Shown: piece by piece, positions 47,709-60,045 of the stretch
Layout: every line of letters begins with the position of its first letter
How positions within the stretch are numbered: position 1 is the first letter of the stretch
From: Saksenaea vasiformis B4078
Taxonomy: Eukaryota; Mucoromycota; Mucoromycetes; Mucorales; Saksenaeaceae
DNA: 64,000 nt
Reading direction: 5' to 3'
Assembly (NCBI GenBank): GCA_000697055.1
Contig: JNDT01002282.1
Location: 1 to 64,000 of the forward strand
Notes under the pieces: generated by a model
What the model saw: only the letters and a program-made list of their open reading frames with translations
The model's database searches: none
What the model was told of the DNA's origin: nothing
Translations under genes and position numbers: made by a program

Positions 47709-50575
47709 TTAACTGGACGATAAGGAGAAGGAAGAAAGAGAAAACAACGATTGGTTAATCCGGTGTTGCACAGGTCTAGATTTTTTTCTTTTTTGCCAAA
47801 GCGATAGACTTACTTCTGGCGTTGTCACCATCGGTCCTGTCTCGTGCAGATTGTGTAGCCCTACATCACGGGCAAAATGAAATGAGTTTGATTTTTTTCC
47901 TCTTTGTTTTGTGTTTGTACTCTCTTCTTTGCACAACTTACATGATTTACCATCTAGCTTTTTCTCCGACCGGTCTTCGTCCTTTGATGGTTCGATAATC
48001 AATGGTAGAGGAGCTGAAGGAGGAGGAGGAGGTAGAGGAGATGAAACAAGTAATGTACTCGCACGGACCATATTTGAGCTCCTCAAGGGGGCACCGTTCC
48101 AACTGAACTGCGGAAGACTTCCCGGAGCGCAAGTAGAAGCATTAGGGGTGATATCGACTCTGACCGTTTGACCATCTATCTCTCTTCTTAAGCTGTATAT
48201 CCGTATTCCCATATCATCTGTTCGAAGTTCTAGGCGAACAGCATCTGCTGGTTGTGTCTCAACGTTGAAACCTGACGCGTACATGCTGGGATGAGTGCGG
48301 ATATCAGTACACCATAATTGTTGATTCCGTTGCTGCGAAGGGGTATGTTTGACGGTGTAAGCAATATGATAACTTTTAGTTTTGGAATCGAAGTGTTCGT
48401 TCGTAATTTTTCCAGCGACACGTCGAATGTAAGGAGGGCATCCGTGTTGACGGAGGTACCATTGCAGACGATCTACACAGGCCGGGACTTCCGTCGTTAG
48501 AAGGCGGACAATAGCCGAAGGCAACGGCGTAGTGCCAGCCAAATCCATATGAGAGATAAACGTAGTTCGGACTCCTGCTGTCTTGCCCTCTTCATCCATT
48601 ACTGGTTGCAGGACCCAACCAGATATCAGCATGCGTCCTCTAATATGTGGTTTTGTTTCCGGGATTTGGTTGTCAGACACACTCGTCGTTGCTACATGGA
48701 TGACACCGGATACAGAATCACTCTCAATAGTCGTCAGAAGGGAGAAATCCCGGCTATGGATGGGGAAGATACTTCGCATTTGAGTATAAACCAGGTATTC
48801 TTTCTGTGAAAATCGTTCGACAATGCTGCCCGCCTCAAAGTATTCATCCCCTGCACCAGGAAAACTCGGATCAAAACACTGTTGTACAACATAAACCGCC
48901 ACTTACATATCTTTCGTGCCCCAAAACATTGGATGGCCGAGCATACCTGCTCGGGAGTCCCCCCGCCGACAATAACACTATCACCACGTAGGATAGGCAG
49001 AGGTGACCCTTGAACGGACTTCGAGTACAATTTCACATTGTTCCTTTCACCTATTTCTTTCCAATCCTCCAATTCGTTACTTGCCAATCGTTTCAGGGTA
49101 TCCATCCCTTGTTTCCGTATTGTCCGATGGCGACTGGGCGGGTACAATCGGGCTGACGGAACAGATGGAAAACTCGTTCCCTCCCGGCCATCCTCCGAAG
49201 GTAAGGTACACGAAGATTGACTATGTGGTGTAGAGGATCGCGTGGGGATATCATCTGCAAATTTAATTCGTCTTGCCAGCGATGATGATCGAGAGATTGT
49301 GGAAGATTGACGGTTTTGCAATGAGGACTGTCGAGGCGGAGGATTGGCTAAAATGCCGGTTGTTTGACGTTCACGGAGTAAGGTTCCGGAAGGGCCTAAC
49401 GTGGGAGAGCGTTGAGAAGGAACTTGTAGATGATTGTTCGTGTGGCTAGCAAAAACAAAGAAAAAAAAGTTGTTTTGTTGAACTTGGCCAGTACGCATGC
49501 AGGTCACCCTACCCTTTTGTATGGGATTGCATATTCAATATGGATGGTCGTTTCGTCAAAGCAGGTGCATCTCTTGGTGACTGCGCTCTAAGCCTATCCG
49601 CTTTTTTTTGGAGATACTCATCCACAGCAGAAATGACAAGCGGTCGTCTTGCCAATGACTTTTTTGTCAAACCAGAGATCCAGCCTCTGACACTTTCTTG
49701 GGTAATATAGATGACCTTCGTCGATGGCGGGTTTGTATGGAGTGGCTTTAGTATCCATCCTTGCAGCTGTAAGAAGTAGATGATTTAAATCGTCTGTTTC
49801 GCTTGTCACACAGTACCTTGATATGATCCCTTGTTCTTCCGGCTACTTTGGGAACCTTGGGCGAATCGGCACTTGTACATGCGAAAACAATTACACCGTC
49901 ACTTGTGCACTCAATTTTTTCTACGACGGATACATCATGTACCCTGTTTTGGTGGATCAACATCGACACGAAATAATTCACTCTATATAACTTGTACCCA
50001 CTTGGATGATCCATTTTGTCGATATGCTTCATAGGTCAATGATGTTGTTTCATTTAAATTTTCAATCAGACGTCCTTCTTCGAAGCTTTTGATAAAAATT
50101 AGGTTTAAAAGGTGGCAGAACCATTCTCCACTTACTGTGGATCATACAGTCGTCTCATACCAATGACGTAAAAGACAGATTGCGGGGAAAATCCTCGGAT
50201 CACAGATTCACCTTTGAATACCGTGGTCTTATCGCCTTTGTTCTGTTTCTGCAACATGTATACCATCACGTTCTTATGTTTGAGTGCCTTCTTCCACGCG
50301 TCTTCCTTCGCTAGACGTTTGATAGATGCAATCGCTTGGTCAGCCTGATGAGCGAAATAAGTGTTGGATGCAACATGAACTCGACGTTCGTTCATGCCCA
50401 TTCCGGCGGGCGGTAGATCGTCGTCATCACTGAAAGGGTAATCGGAACGCATGCGGTTGGAATCGTCTGTCTCATTCTCGGTCACAGTACCGCTATCTCG
50501 GTCGGTAAATAAAGGCGCGTGCAAAGTAGATGACGATGAAGTGGAAGAAGGAGGAGGGGCGGGTCGACTCTTCAT
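47709..50575 (-). CDS. double START-domain lipid-binding protein, six exons
   Basis: Exons 50575-50136, 50085-50002, 49943-49817, 49766-49513, 49445-48907 and 48850-47709 give 861 residues in frame. The first START-like domain covers about residues 80-275: FKGESVIRGFSPQSVF, YDPHFEEGRLIENL, VVEKIECTSDGVIVFACTS, HIKLQGWILKPL, VDEYLQKKADRL. The second covers about 420-640: WKEIGERNNVKLYSKS, VCSAIQCFGARKIWDEYFE, FPIHSRDFSLLTTIE, RGRMLISGWVLQPV, ACVDRLQWYLRQHGCP. The linker and C-terminus are low-complexity and Pro-rich (SSPLPPPPPSAPLPL). START domains hold one lipid in a hydrophobic pocket and move it between membranes. There is no transmembrane segment, so it is probably a soluble carrier or sensor. 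Ligands cannot be read from sequence. Confidence 0.88.
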
Positions 50576-52066
50576 TGAACGATGGAATCAAAGGCAATAA
50601 AAAAAAACGCTCCTTATGCGCTTCTTCTCGGTTCTCTCTCTCTCTCACTCGCTCACTTTCAGTATGTCTCGCTTTCTGTGCGTTTGTGCGTATATGCGTG
50701 CGTGCGTGTGTGTATGTAGATGTATGTATGTGTATATGTTATGCGTAGAAAGCTATTCTTTGTAAAAGGATGTTAATATTAATTCCTCTCCGGATTGTTA
50801 GTATTATTATTTTTTTCTGTGCGCTTTGGGAAATCATGCTTTCCAATGAGCAGCGCGGTGTAACTGGGAACGGACTTCAACCTCATGGGCTTCTTGCTTT
50901 TTTCGGAGGCTCGTGAACCAAGCTTGTGGCACGATCAGCGGCTATAAAAAAGAAGAAAAAAATTAATTAAGGAGCCTTTTTTCAAGCCGAAATGATCTCT
51001 CTCCCATAAATTAGGAGCGGCTCGAGTTTGAATCGGAGAGATAGTGCTAAATGATAGGGTGGTCAGGTACCAACGGGTCCACAGTTAGGTAAATACCGAA
51101 GGTTGCACAAACGAAGCATTTCGACATGTAGGTCCAAAACGACAAGATTAGGCCACGTTGTGTCTTCATACACGTTAATAAATTACATTGTCAGCAGTTG
51201 ATATTAGAAGTAGATGATTAGCTAAGACGAAGGGGTAGGTCCACTGGCGATCTTTCTTTTTGCTGTATATTAGTCGCAAACGCATTCAGTGGCGACTTGC
51301 TCGAGCTGAGCTACAAGGGACAAGGAGAATCAGATCTTTGATTGTGTTACCAATAAATTATACACACTGCATGTCCCTAAATATGTTGAGTATCCCGAAA
51401 TCCACATAAAGAGGCAACTGTATGCATATCAAAAGATGAACCTGTTCATTTTGTGCTACGTGCTTTGCCTATTGTTTCGTTAAATTGATATTCTACTAAA
51501 CCGCCGAAATCAACTTCATGCATGGAAATTTACAATTCATCCGCTGTCCATACGTCGCTGTCAAACTTTGTCATACGCGCATATTCACCACCATGTGGTA
51601 TTTGATCGACTGATTCAGTATCTAATGGATGATAACTTAACTAGATAATGCTAAAATCTAACAAGTACAATAGTACATTTTCTGTAACACTGAAAGAATA
51701 GATCAGTTGATCCGAATTATGTAGGTTCCATCCCCGGTTCTCTATTCTCAGCAGGTGGCGTACTCTGTCTTAACAGGCGCCTGCGCTGATGGTGTCCTAA
51801 GCTATAGATGATTAGGCTAGACTTGTTAGTCTTGATGTTTCAGATGAATCTAAATAGCAGTGTCCTCATAATGAATTTGCACGGGAAGCATAGCCGAAAT
51901 AAGGTTGGCTGGTTTGGCCACGTCTTTTCAGTCACAAGGAAAAAAAAAAAAAAAAAAGGATCGACACGATACTCGCTTTCATTGGACGCGGTCTTCACCT
52001 TCGCAAAATATTTAGCTGGTCTAACTTCCAGCTAAAATCTATCATTATCGTTCTCTTCATCACGCA
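50576..52066. other. START-gene promoter, microsatellites, no supported gene
   Basis: A CT-rich then TG/GTAT-rich microsatellite tract at 50633-50740 lies just upstream of the START gene. The rest, to 52066, has only short frames (51808-52035) and a run of A residues near 51940-51957. It ends in the phosphomannomutase promoter. Confidence 0.5.
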
Positions 52067-52469
52067 ATGGCTCCTGTGAATGATTTCTCTGATCGCACTT
52101 TCCCTGACACAATCGTTCTTTTCGATGTTGATGGCACATTAACACCAGCCCGTCAGGTAACTGATGTTATCTCCATGACTGTTCTCTCATCGCTTATCAT
52201 CTTGACATCCGATCTAGACCGTTTCGAAAGAGATGCAGGACACTTTGGTCGAACTGCGAAAAAAGGTCGTTATTGGTTTTGTTGGTGGATCCGATCTGAG
52301 CAAGCAAGTAGAGCAGCTTGGTTCATCTGGTAAGCGAGGGAGACGACCAAAAATTCATGAATCTATGTTAAACACGACCTTTCTTTGATGAAGTCCTCAA
52401 GGATTTTGACTACTGCTTTGCGGAAAATGGTTTGACCGCTTATCGTTTAGAGCAGGAGATGGCATCACA

Positions 52470-52544
<75 letters not shown>

Positions 52545-53125
52545 AGCTGTAGTGTATCAGTGACTAAAATCATGAAAATCTAGAGCTTTATTAACTGGAT
52601 CGGTGAGGAAGAATACTCCAAGCTCGTGAACTACATTTTGCGCTATATTGCGGATTTGGAACTTCCTAAAAAGCGGTAAGCTTAAAATAAGGAGTTTGGA
52701 ACGTTTACGAGTTTTCAACAAATAGTGGTACATTTATTGAATTCCGCAATGGCATGATCAATGTGTCACCTATTGGTCGCAACTGCTCCAGGGAAGAACG
52801 TAATGAATTTGAAAAGTATGACCTCGAGAAAGGATTGCGTAAGAAGTTTGTGGCAGATCTTAAGGCTGCATTCCCACATTTGGCGTTGACCTACTCCATT
52901 GGTGGTCAAATCTCCTTTGACGTGTTTCCCACTGGATGGGATAAAACCTACTGTTTGCGTCATGTGAAGAAGGACGGATTTACCAAGATTCATTTCTTTG
53001 GTGACAAGACGTTTGAAGGCGGTAACGACTATGAGATTTATTCCCACCCGGATGTCACCGGACATGCCGTCCGCAGCCCTGATGATACCATGCGTATTCT
53101 CAACGAACTCTTTCTTTCCAAATAA
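52067..53125 (+). CDS. SEC53: phosphomannomutase, five exons
   Basis: Exons 52067-52156, 52218-52329, 52394-52470, 52584-52675 and 52726-53125 give 256 residues, the normal size for eukaryotic PMM. It carries [11 protein letters not shown] (nucleophile Asp20 and Asp22), [54 protein letters not shown] and the metal-binding [16 protein letters not shown]. The enzyme converts mannose-6-phosphate to mannose-1-phosphate in the cytosol for GDP-mannose, N-glycans, O-mannosylation and GPI anchors. All active-site motifs are intact. Its third intron carries a 68-nt poly-A run. Confidence 0.96.
52473..52540 (+). repeat. 68-nt poly-A tract inside a SEC53 intron
   Basis: An uninterrupted A run begins two bases into the intron, right after the GT of the donor. 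It fills about 60 percent of the 113-nt intron. Confidence 0.95.
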
Positions 53126-54189
53126 ATGCAATGTTGAACATACAACTCCGTGTTGTTATTCTCTATATGATAGCAGGAAAGAAAGACTTGTGTCAAACGG
53201 TGGTCAATAGTACAATCGTGTTGCCAGGTGGGTTTGAGACTACCCCATTTATCTACGGGATCTCCGTATTTGTACATGCGCTACAAAGCAAAGAGGCGGG
53301 CGTTAGTATCCCCTTTTAGAGCCTGTGCTAGGTCCTGTGACGGTCGGGGGATGTTCCAACATCAACTGTGGGTCCATGTATAGCGGTGGATTCTATCCTC
53401 AGGTCGAACTTGCGTTAAAGAGATGTTCCAAGAAACAATTTCAGTCTTGTAAAGACATACGACCTTGATTATCTTAACTTGCAAGCACGACAAATGTGAG
53501 TATTAACTGTAAATCTAAACAATTTCGTGGAAAACAGTGAACATGTGGGAAGGCAAAGGAAAGGAAAGCAATGCGTTTAGCAAACTTTTCTGCCAACAGA
53601 CTGCTTTGCGCAAATAAAGCAATTCGCGACCAACTAACCTCAGCCCTAGCAGTTTCATGGCTCTTACAGGTGCTTAGACATTCATCCTGGTGTTATGCGC
53701 TTCGTAAGTCGTATAGCGTTGGAGAGCTTTAAAACCGCATGACGCTGTGAGTTTCTTCTATTAATCAAGGGCTGTAATTGTGTAATCCTGGAATATGGGT
53801 ATATATATGATCACTTGCAAGATTCTAGCTGGTTGTTCCTTACCGTAATGTTTGTATACATACTCTCCGCAAAAGCTTATGGCGAAAGCGATAATTGAGG
53901 CTGACATGAAGAAGCTAGGTTCTGCCATCCCCGAATATCATTGCTGATTTGAAGAAAGCGTTGAGGTCAAAACAGTGTAGCCTCCGTTGCACCTTCCCTG
54001 GCGCATCACAGAAAGTGGATTGTTGTATCGCGGGGTGAAAGCAATAGTTTTTCTCTTCATTGATTTATATACACGCCGTTCTACAGGAATCTTTGCGCCG
54101 GTGATGAGCCAAGTTTGCTTTGAGAAAGATCAAATATGTGATTGTTAGCACGTAAAATGAAACGGTCTCGTATTCTAATTACCTCAACT
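53126..54189. other. no supported gene
   Basis: The SEC53 3' flank is followed by sequence without a recognised frame or RNA. Confidence 0.4.
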
Positions 54190-54310
54190 TGATTTCTTGA
54201 TGAAAAGAAAGACACATATAGCATAGCATAAAATACATTCATGGTTAGTAAATGGAAAAAAGTTTGAATATCATTTGCCTTATCCCGAAGTATAATACCG
54301 TCAACGACGA
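54190..54310 (+). repeat. short diverged copy of the 11-kb inverted-repeat family
   Basis: ATATAGCATAGCATAAAA, ATGGTTAGTAAATGGA, TTTGAATATCATTTGCCTTA and CCCGAAG line up with the same region of the 11.4-kb arm and of the 39.4-kb copy. Read on minus, it continues into a frame (to 54407) without a recognised domain. Confidence 0.5.
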
Positions 54311-55850
54311 TATCCAGATCTGCACCATAATCCGACGGGACTGGCGAAGGGCAATCTGACCATAATGTGCAGTTGTATACGCAAATAGAAGACTCGGAGA
54401 GATACAACTTCTGGCTATTTATTGCATAAGATGAATGATACTAAGCATGAGACAGCATTTACTTAACTTAGTGATGGGCAACAAGCAACTGAACACTGAG
54501 ACCAATAAATCAGAATAGCAAATCAACCAATCCACCAGCGAAATGCATTTTGAATCGACACATAAAGGTCTGCTTCTCACGCATGATCCAAGACTTCAGC
54601 GTAAAGCTTATTTAAAGCTAATGCCAAACAGCTTAGAAGCAATGCCGAATGATAGGGTAGATCCGATGGATGCAAATGCTTTGGTCAGCCCAGAAGAAAG
54701 TCTATACGATCACTAGCCATCGGCTTGTTCCTCTCTTGCAACCAGCTATCAGCTTATTATCATGCAGGTATTTAGGATACCTTACCAATTGTTCGAAGGT
54801 AACTTTCAGCGTATTGTATAAGAACGTCTTTGATGCCTTGACAGTTGATAGCGCCTTTTTTGAATTCTAGAATCGTTCCCGTATGTATATTAACCTTGTA
54901 TCCTTTTTTATATGACTAGGACAATATCTTCTTTTGTGTTCTTCTTGTTTTCGTTCCTTCATATTAATGATGAACAGCATGGGGATCTTCCTTTTGCTTC
55001 TATTCGATACACACAACGTTGGTCAATATAACTTGATAGAATATGTATTCTTGCAATTGAGAGCCTCAAATAAATACGCAAGATATAAATGTAGGACCGG
55101 ATTATCCTAGGGTTCACGTAGTCATGCCAATATACAGCTATCCTATCGTATTCACACCAAAATATAGACATGCAATGTGGCATACCTCGACATATGTAGT
55201 TGATATGGGTCATCTTACACCAGTAGACGTTCCAAATCTACTGTAAGGGACTTGGGACCTTAGGGAACGTCTTCCAGTCATTTTTCATCTTTTCTTTCTA
55301 GCTCGAGCATTGTTGACGTGTAATCCTTCCACTAGCGCTTTTCATACTTTTGGCTCGTTCAAGGAGAGTGCGTAACATTCTAGCCTTAATTGGTATGCTG
55401 AAGTGTTACAAAACCTGCCCAAAACCTTTTGCTGTTTTACGCACGATTATAATAGACGGATCTTACGGCTCCTGCGTGACGTTACCATAGCAGAAACCAA
55501 TTGAAAAGCACAACAATCTACAAAGTATGTCTTGTTTTTGTAGGGGGGATGCGCAGCTCTTGTTAGGTCACACAAGAAGCGCCGGATCTTCTTTGCTTAT
55601 CACAGAAGTAAAAATGCAGGGCCCTCTTCTTAAACGTAAAGGTGATCGAATCAGTTGGTATCATGAGACTTACAAAACTAAGAGGGAATGACCTCGTCTT
55701 CCTCGGAACTTTATCCGATTGCTTTCCAATGCTCATCTATCCTTTGGCGGGCTTCGAAGAAAGAAAAGTTGTCATAAACAAATAACTTTTTCTTTTTTTT
55801 CCCCAACAATAGTTTTTCTCTTCCTTTCTCTTCTTCTTTACTACATAACT
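54311..55850. other. no supported gene; promoter of the MSP-domain gene at right
   Basis: Only short frames were seen (54670-54870 plus, 55213-54959 minus), without domains. A pyrimidine-rich leader (55785-55845) precedes the next start codon. Confidence 0.4.
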
Positions 55851-57293
55851 ATGATACAACGATCAAACTATGCATCATCCGTATATAGTCAAAAAAGTAC
55901 AATGAGTGCCAAAAGTGGACGGTCATTTTTGTCAATGAATGTATCGATTTGGCCATCATCAAAAGACGATACTATTTCAGTAGAAACTAAGAAGCAAGGA
56001 CTTTGGAAAAGTTTAAAATCGTGGGTGCCTGCCAAACGAAACAAAGACACGGATTCTATTGCAGCAACAACTATCTCCTCCAATTCTTCGTCTTCATCTT
56101 ATGTGAAACTGAAACGACTGCTCATCACTCCTGCTCAAATGATCAAGTTACGATCGGATGACAAAAAGCCGTCCGAAGAGGTTGTTCCGGAGGATACCGA
56201 AAACAATTCATCCATCGACTCTTCCTCCGTTTCAGATAAACCATGCATCCCCTCTGGTATCCTTCTGAATCGGGGTGATTCTGCGGAAGCTTTAGCAGAA
56301 CAAAGACGAAGGCGGAAAGAAAGACGTCAATACTTACTCAAAGTACAACATGCAAATACCCGTTTCAGATCCCCATCTACCGAACAATTAGAAACACAAG
56401 GAGAAAAAGACGATCTCAGCCTCCAAAAACCACGCCGGCGTCAAGTTGCTTTTGGCGAAATACCCACCAGTGAGTCATCTTCATCCACCTTGCTCCCAAC
56501 GCCGCCAGACGCAACTCCAAATCACGAAAAACAAGATGACGACGATGACGACGGTTATGGATGGCTTACAGGCCGCCGAGTATCATTTGTGGAACCAAGT
56601 CCTGTCCCACGTTTTCGTAATGTCCCTCCAGCCCCACCACCCTCACCTCCTTACTTGAATGTGATTGCACAGCCATCAGTACCGATGGAAAAGGAAGAAC
56701 CAATGCAGCTAGGAGATCAAGAAGATCAGCCTCCAGCAAAAGAAAACATCAAAAGTAACGTCATTAGTGATATACCCTTAGAAGACAAGGCACCAACCCT
56801 ACAGTCAGCTATTTTCAGGAAACCGCAGCTCTGCTTTTCAACACCCTTACGTCGTGGACAGACCTTGACGTTTGCTCTCCAGAATGCCATCCCAGAAGAT
56901 CATATCATCGTTTACAAATTCCTCACCAGCAACTCCAAGCTAACCGCAAAAAAAAACGGTTATGTGACACCGCAATGGATAGGTCCGACGAATAATGGTA
57001 ACCACGATGGAATGGAGCGATACTTCGTTAGACCAAGTGCCGGTCGTATGGTATCTACAGATCAAGCAAGCGTCATGCTATTCTTGAATCAAGTACCATC
57101 ATTGGCACCAGGGGAAGTCTTGAAGGACAAAATTTTGGTTCGATGGGCTGTCATCCAACGCAATACAAAAGTAGACATCTGGGTGCAGTCTCTGCCGGAA
57201 TCAACACGACGAAAATGGTTAGAAATGTTATTAGAACAGTGGCCAGATCAAGTTCTTGTTCGAGAAACAAGGATAAGAATCCGCTTTACTTGA
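55851..57293 (+). CDS. MSP (VAP-like)-domain protein, single exon
   Basis: The 480-residue frame from the first ATG (MIQRSNYAS) has a long polar N-terminal part with Ser-rich stretches, RRRRKERRQ, and a Pro-rich segment (APPPSPPYL). From about residue 320 it reads LCFSTPLRRGQTLTFALQN, VYKFLTSNSKL, YFVRPSAGRMVSTDQASVMLF and LKDKILVRWAVI. This is the beta-sandwich layout of major sperm protein domains as in VAP proteins, where this surface binds FFAT-like peptides. Unlike VAP proteins there is no C-terminal transmembrane anchor, and an insert (about GYVTPQWIGPTNNGNHDG) splits the usual KTTAP region. Role unknown, possibly scaffolding. Confidence 0.72.
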   Translation: MIQRSNYASSVYSQKSTMSAKSGRSFLSMNVSIWPSSKDDTISVETKKQGLWKSLKSWVPAKRNKDTDSIAATTISSNSSSSSYVKLKRLLITPAQMIKLRSDDKKPSEEVVPEDTENNSSIDSSSVSDKPCIPSGILLNRGDSAEALAEQRRRRKERRQYLLKVQHANTRFRSPSTEQLETQGEKDDLSLQKPRRRQVAFGEIPTSESSSSTLLPTPPDATPNHEKQDDDDDDGYGWLTGRRVSFVEPSPVPRFRNVPPAPPPSPPYLNVIAQPSVPMEKEEPMQLGDQEDQPPAKENIKSNVISDIPLEDKAPTLQSAIFRKPQLCFSTPLRRGQTLTFALQNAIPEDHIIVYKFLTSNSKLTAKKNGYVTPQWIGPTNNGNHDGMERYFVRPSAGRMVSTDQASVMLFLNQVPSLAPGEVLKDKILVRWAVIQRNTKVDIWVQSLPESTRRKWLEMLLEQWPDQVLVRETRIRIRFT

Positions 57294-57565
57294 TCAAAGC
57301 CCGGAATGTGCGCTCTCTTTTTAGTTCCTTCCTGTAAATACAAAATAATCGATATACCTGCTTGCTCTCTTGAAACTGTACTATGACGATCTCAGCGAAA
57401 AAGAAGGATTGACATATCGCACAGTGACGTAACTTTGTTATCATTTTTCACTTGCAAGTTAAATCACCTGAGGACCAAGCAGCAGCAGCTATTTTGTTTC
57501 AAGATCTCCCTATACGTGCAATTCTCAGGATAACGATTTGTATCCCTCTTCCTCCCCTTCCAGAA
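57294..57565. promoter_or_regulatory. spacer between MSP and RING genes
   Basis: About 270 bp holds the end of one gene and the promoter of the next in the same direction. No specific element was recognised. Confidence 0.35.
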
Positions 57566-58393
57566 ATGTGTTACACTGTGCTTGTTTTATCTTGTTTTTT
57601 ACTCTCAGTCGATGCTGGGAAATTACCCGAAAATTCTCAAATCCATATTGACGGCCCATGGCTGTATTTTTTAATCGGACTTGTCACGCTCCTTTTATCA
57701 CTCTCAGGTAGCACACACTCTACTCCATTTACGTGATCTTCCTTTAAATTGTTGTTAACCAAATGATTATCTATACTGTTGTCACCAAAGCGCTCATGTC
57801 CTGTATGTTATGTCGCGCTCGTCGATCTCTCCCGACGTCATCTTATGTGGCAAGGAAGAATGTAATGAGTATAACAAGTTTGCACCGCCGCTTTCCTACT
57901 ATGGTATATCGCAGCTGTGATTATCAACAAAAAAGCGAAAACAGCAACAGCAGCAGCAGTGACAACAAAAGTTTACACTCCTTGTTCTCCCAGAACTGCT
58001 ACGTTGCCTGCATCGTCTGCTTGGAAGAGTTCGAAGAAGGTCGCTCTATCGTACGTCGACTGCTACCCTGCGGTCACATCTATCATGCAGATTGTATCGG
58101 TAAGCTCATCGATCTCGATAGCGTAACAATTGCTCATTTATTGACAAACTATTGAATAAATTAAATCACTCAACTAAACAGACCGGTGGTTGATCACAAG
58201 GGCAGCGGTGTGTCCGCTTTGCAGAGCGACATTGACTAACCAAAATCACGAGGCGTCTGCCAATCACCAGGACCTCGGGTCATCAGTATCTGCATATCCT
58301 GGCAACGAACAACAAGAATCAGATGGCGGCGCTGGATCACCAACACTCGACTCTGTACTGGTTGTCGATCCGAATAACAGGCATAGACAGTAG
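57566..58393 (+). CDS. membrane-anchored RING-H2 E3 ubiquitin ligase, three exons
   Basis: Exons 57566-57707, 57791-58099 and 58182-58393 give 220 residues. The first exon encodes a likely signal peptide (MCYTVLVLSCFLLSVDAG), a short luminal piece and a membrane helix (WLYFLIGLVTLLLSLS). After a basic, Ser-rich cytosolic part comes a complete RING-H2: CIVCLEEF, LLPCGHIYHADCI, DRWL, CPLCRA, with a splice between the sixth ligand and DRW. This architecture is typical of small transmembrane E3 ligases of endosomes, vacuole or ER. All eight zinc ligands are present. Confidence 0.88.
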
Positions 58394-59718
58394 ATATATG
58401 CACGCTGGCTGCCAAGTCACGCATCTGCACACCATCTGTCGTCCGCATTACCATCAATAACATTTTTCCTGCACCATGGAACCATCCAAGAGAGAACATA
58501 CCATTCTTTGTAAATTATACGTCTTGTAGTATCCAATAATTATTTGCCTTTTCTTACATTAAACGTATCCAAGTCAAAAGTTCTGAAACATACGGTAAAT
58601 CAGCATGTTTCCGACTTGCTGTAAATGGTCTGTGCTGTATATGGATAAACTAACGCTGAACGCAAAGCTCTTCCATTCCAGTGGTCGAGACATGGACTTG
58701 CTTGAGCCCCGTTTCTGATTGTAGACTTACTAAAAAACTGTTCCACTCTTTGAAGGATGATGCGTCTTTCGTGTCCGTTGATGTTATTATACGTTCACAC
58801 CTCCAAAATCGTGGCGTTGCATGGAGTTAGAAGCGGAACAGCTGCGTTTTAGATTACAGGCAGCTTCTAATGTTGCAGATACAAGCTATTTCTCGGGCGG
58901 AAATTAAATCCTCATGGCGTTTCACCTGATCACCCTTTGCCTAAACCTTATTGGTTCCATAAGCTATGTTCTCTGTTAGCATTTCCTCTAATGCCAAATG
59001 AAGCTACTGCGTGAACCCTACTGATCAACGCCAACCTCCGTAAAAGTGATATACTATACTTTAATTCATCACTGAGAAGCTAATCCAGCAAGAGACGCGA
59101 CCTGTATAGTGTTCTGTGCACCTAACTCTGTGTGAGAGCAGCATCGGTAAAGATATGGGAATATCAGGATGGCGATGTGTCCATTTGTCGTTTCCATTTT
59201 TGAGTGTCTATTCATTATCATAGGCTCATCACAATGCAAGCTACAGCAGATAGGAACGTTTACAAGATCCCTTTTAATAGCTCTACGTGTAGTATTTCGG
59301 ATCCTTCCACAAAAAATTAGAATAAGTAGCTAAAGTTGGCGAAACCGTTAAGGAAATGTGAAAATTTGGTAAAGAGGACTAGCGAAATCTGAAGTTTAAC
59401 ATAGCACCGTGCGGGCAAACGTAGTAACCAAGGAGGATCAGTCCACGTGGTAAGATCTGCGCTGAAGGTCAGTGACTTACACTATATACAGGAATATATC
59501 GCCCGAAGAGGGGCGTGCAACAATACAACATTATTTCATATGCAGCAAAGATCAGTGAAATGCTTGTGATACCTTTTTGAACGTATTGATAGATACTCAT
59601 GCGTTTATTTCTTCTACAGCATGAGTTAGAATGTAAATACCTGAAGGCATGGAAGTGAAAAATTTCTCGAATAGACAAGTCGCATACTTGATCTTGCAAT
59701 CCTAGTTGAGAGAAGATC
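58394..59718. other. no supported gene
   Basis: RING gene 3' flank and AT-rich spacer without recognised features. Confidence 0.4.
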
Positions 59719-60045
59719 ATGGAATCAATTAAAGAAAGGATATTTCACGATAAGCAACCTTCTGAAGCTCGTAGGATTGATACTCTCGTCCACTTTATAG
59801 GGTTCAAAACGATACATGATCGGCAGTATCGCAAGAACGACAAAATGGTTCCACCTTTCTACGATGATATCTATGTAATAGTGCTAGATCCTACTGAAGC
59901 CAGATCCACCCAATCTCATGCCTTCACTGGGCCATGGATAAGCCTAAATACAAATTTATTGATCCTATGGTCTAACCGGACCCTCAAAGCTAAAATTGCG
60001 TACAGATCGACACTGGAAAAGTATGATATTCCCCGTTGCATTTGA
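59719..60045 (+). other. 108-codon open frame, unrecognised
   Basis: It begins with ATG and overlaps the last 81 bp of the opposing F-box gene. It has no domain, no intron signals and no known similarity that I recognise. It may be chance, or a small gene convergent with the F-box gene. Confidence 0.25.

Noticed and set aside
48549..49233. plus-strand frames opposite the START gene
   Set aside because: They overlap a well-supported multi-exon gene on the other strand and have no domain.
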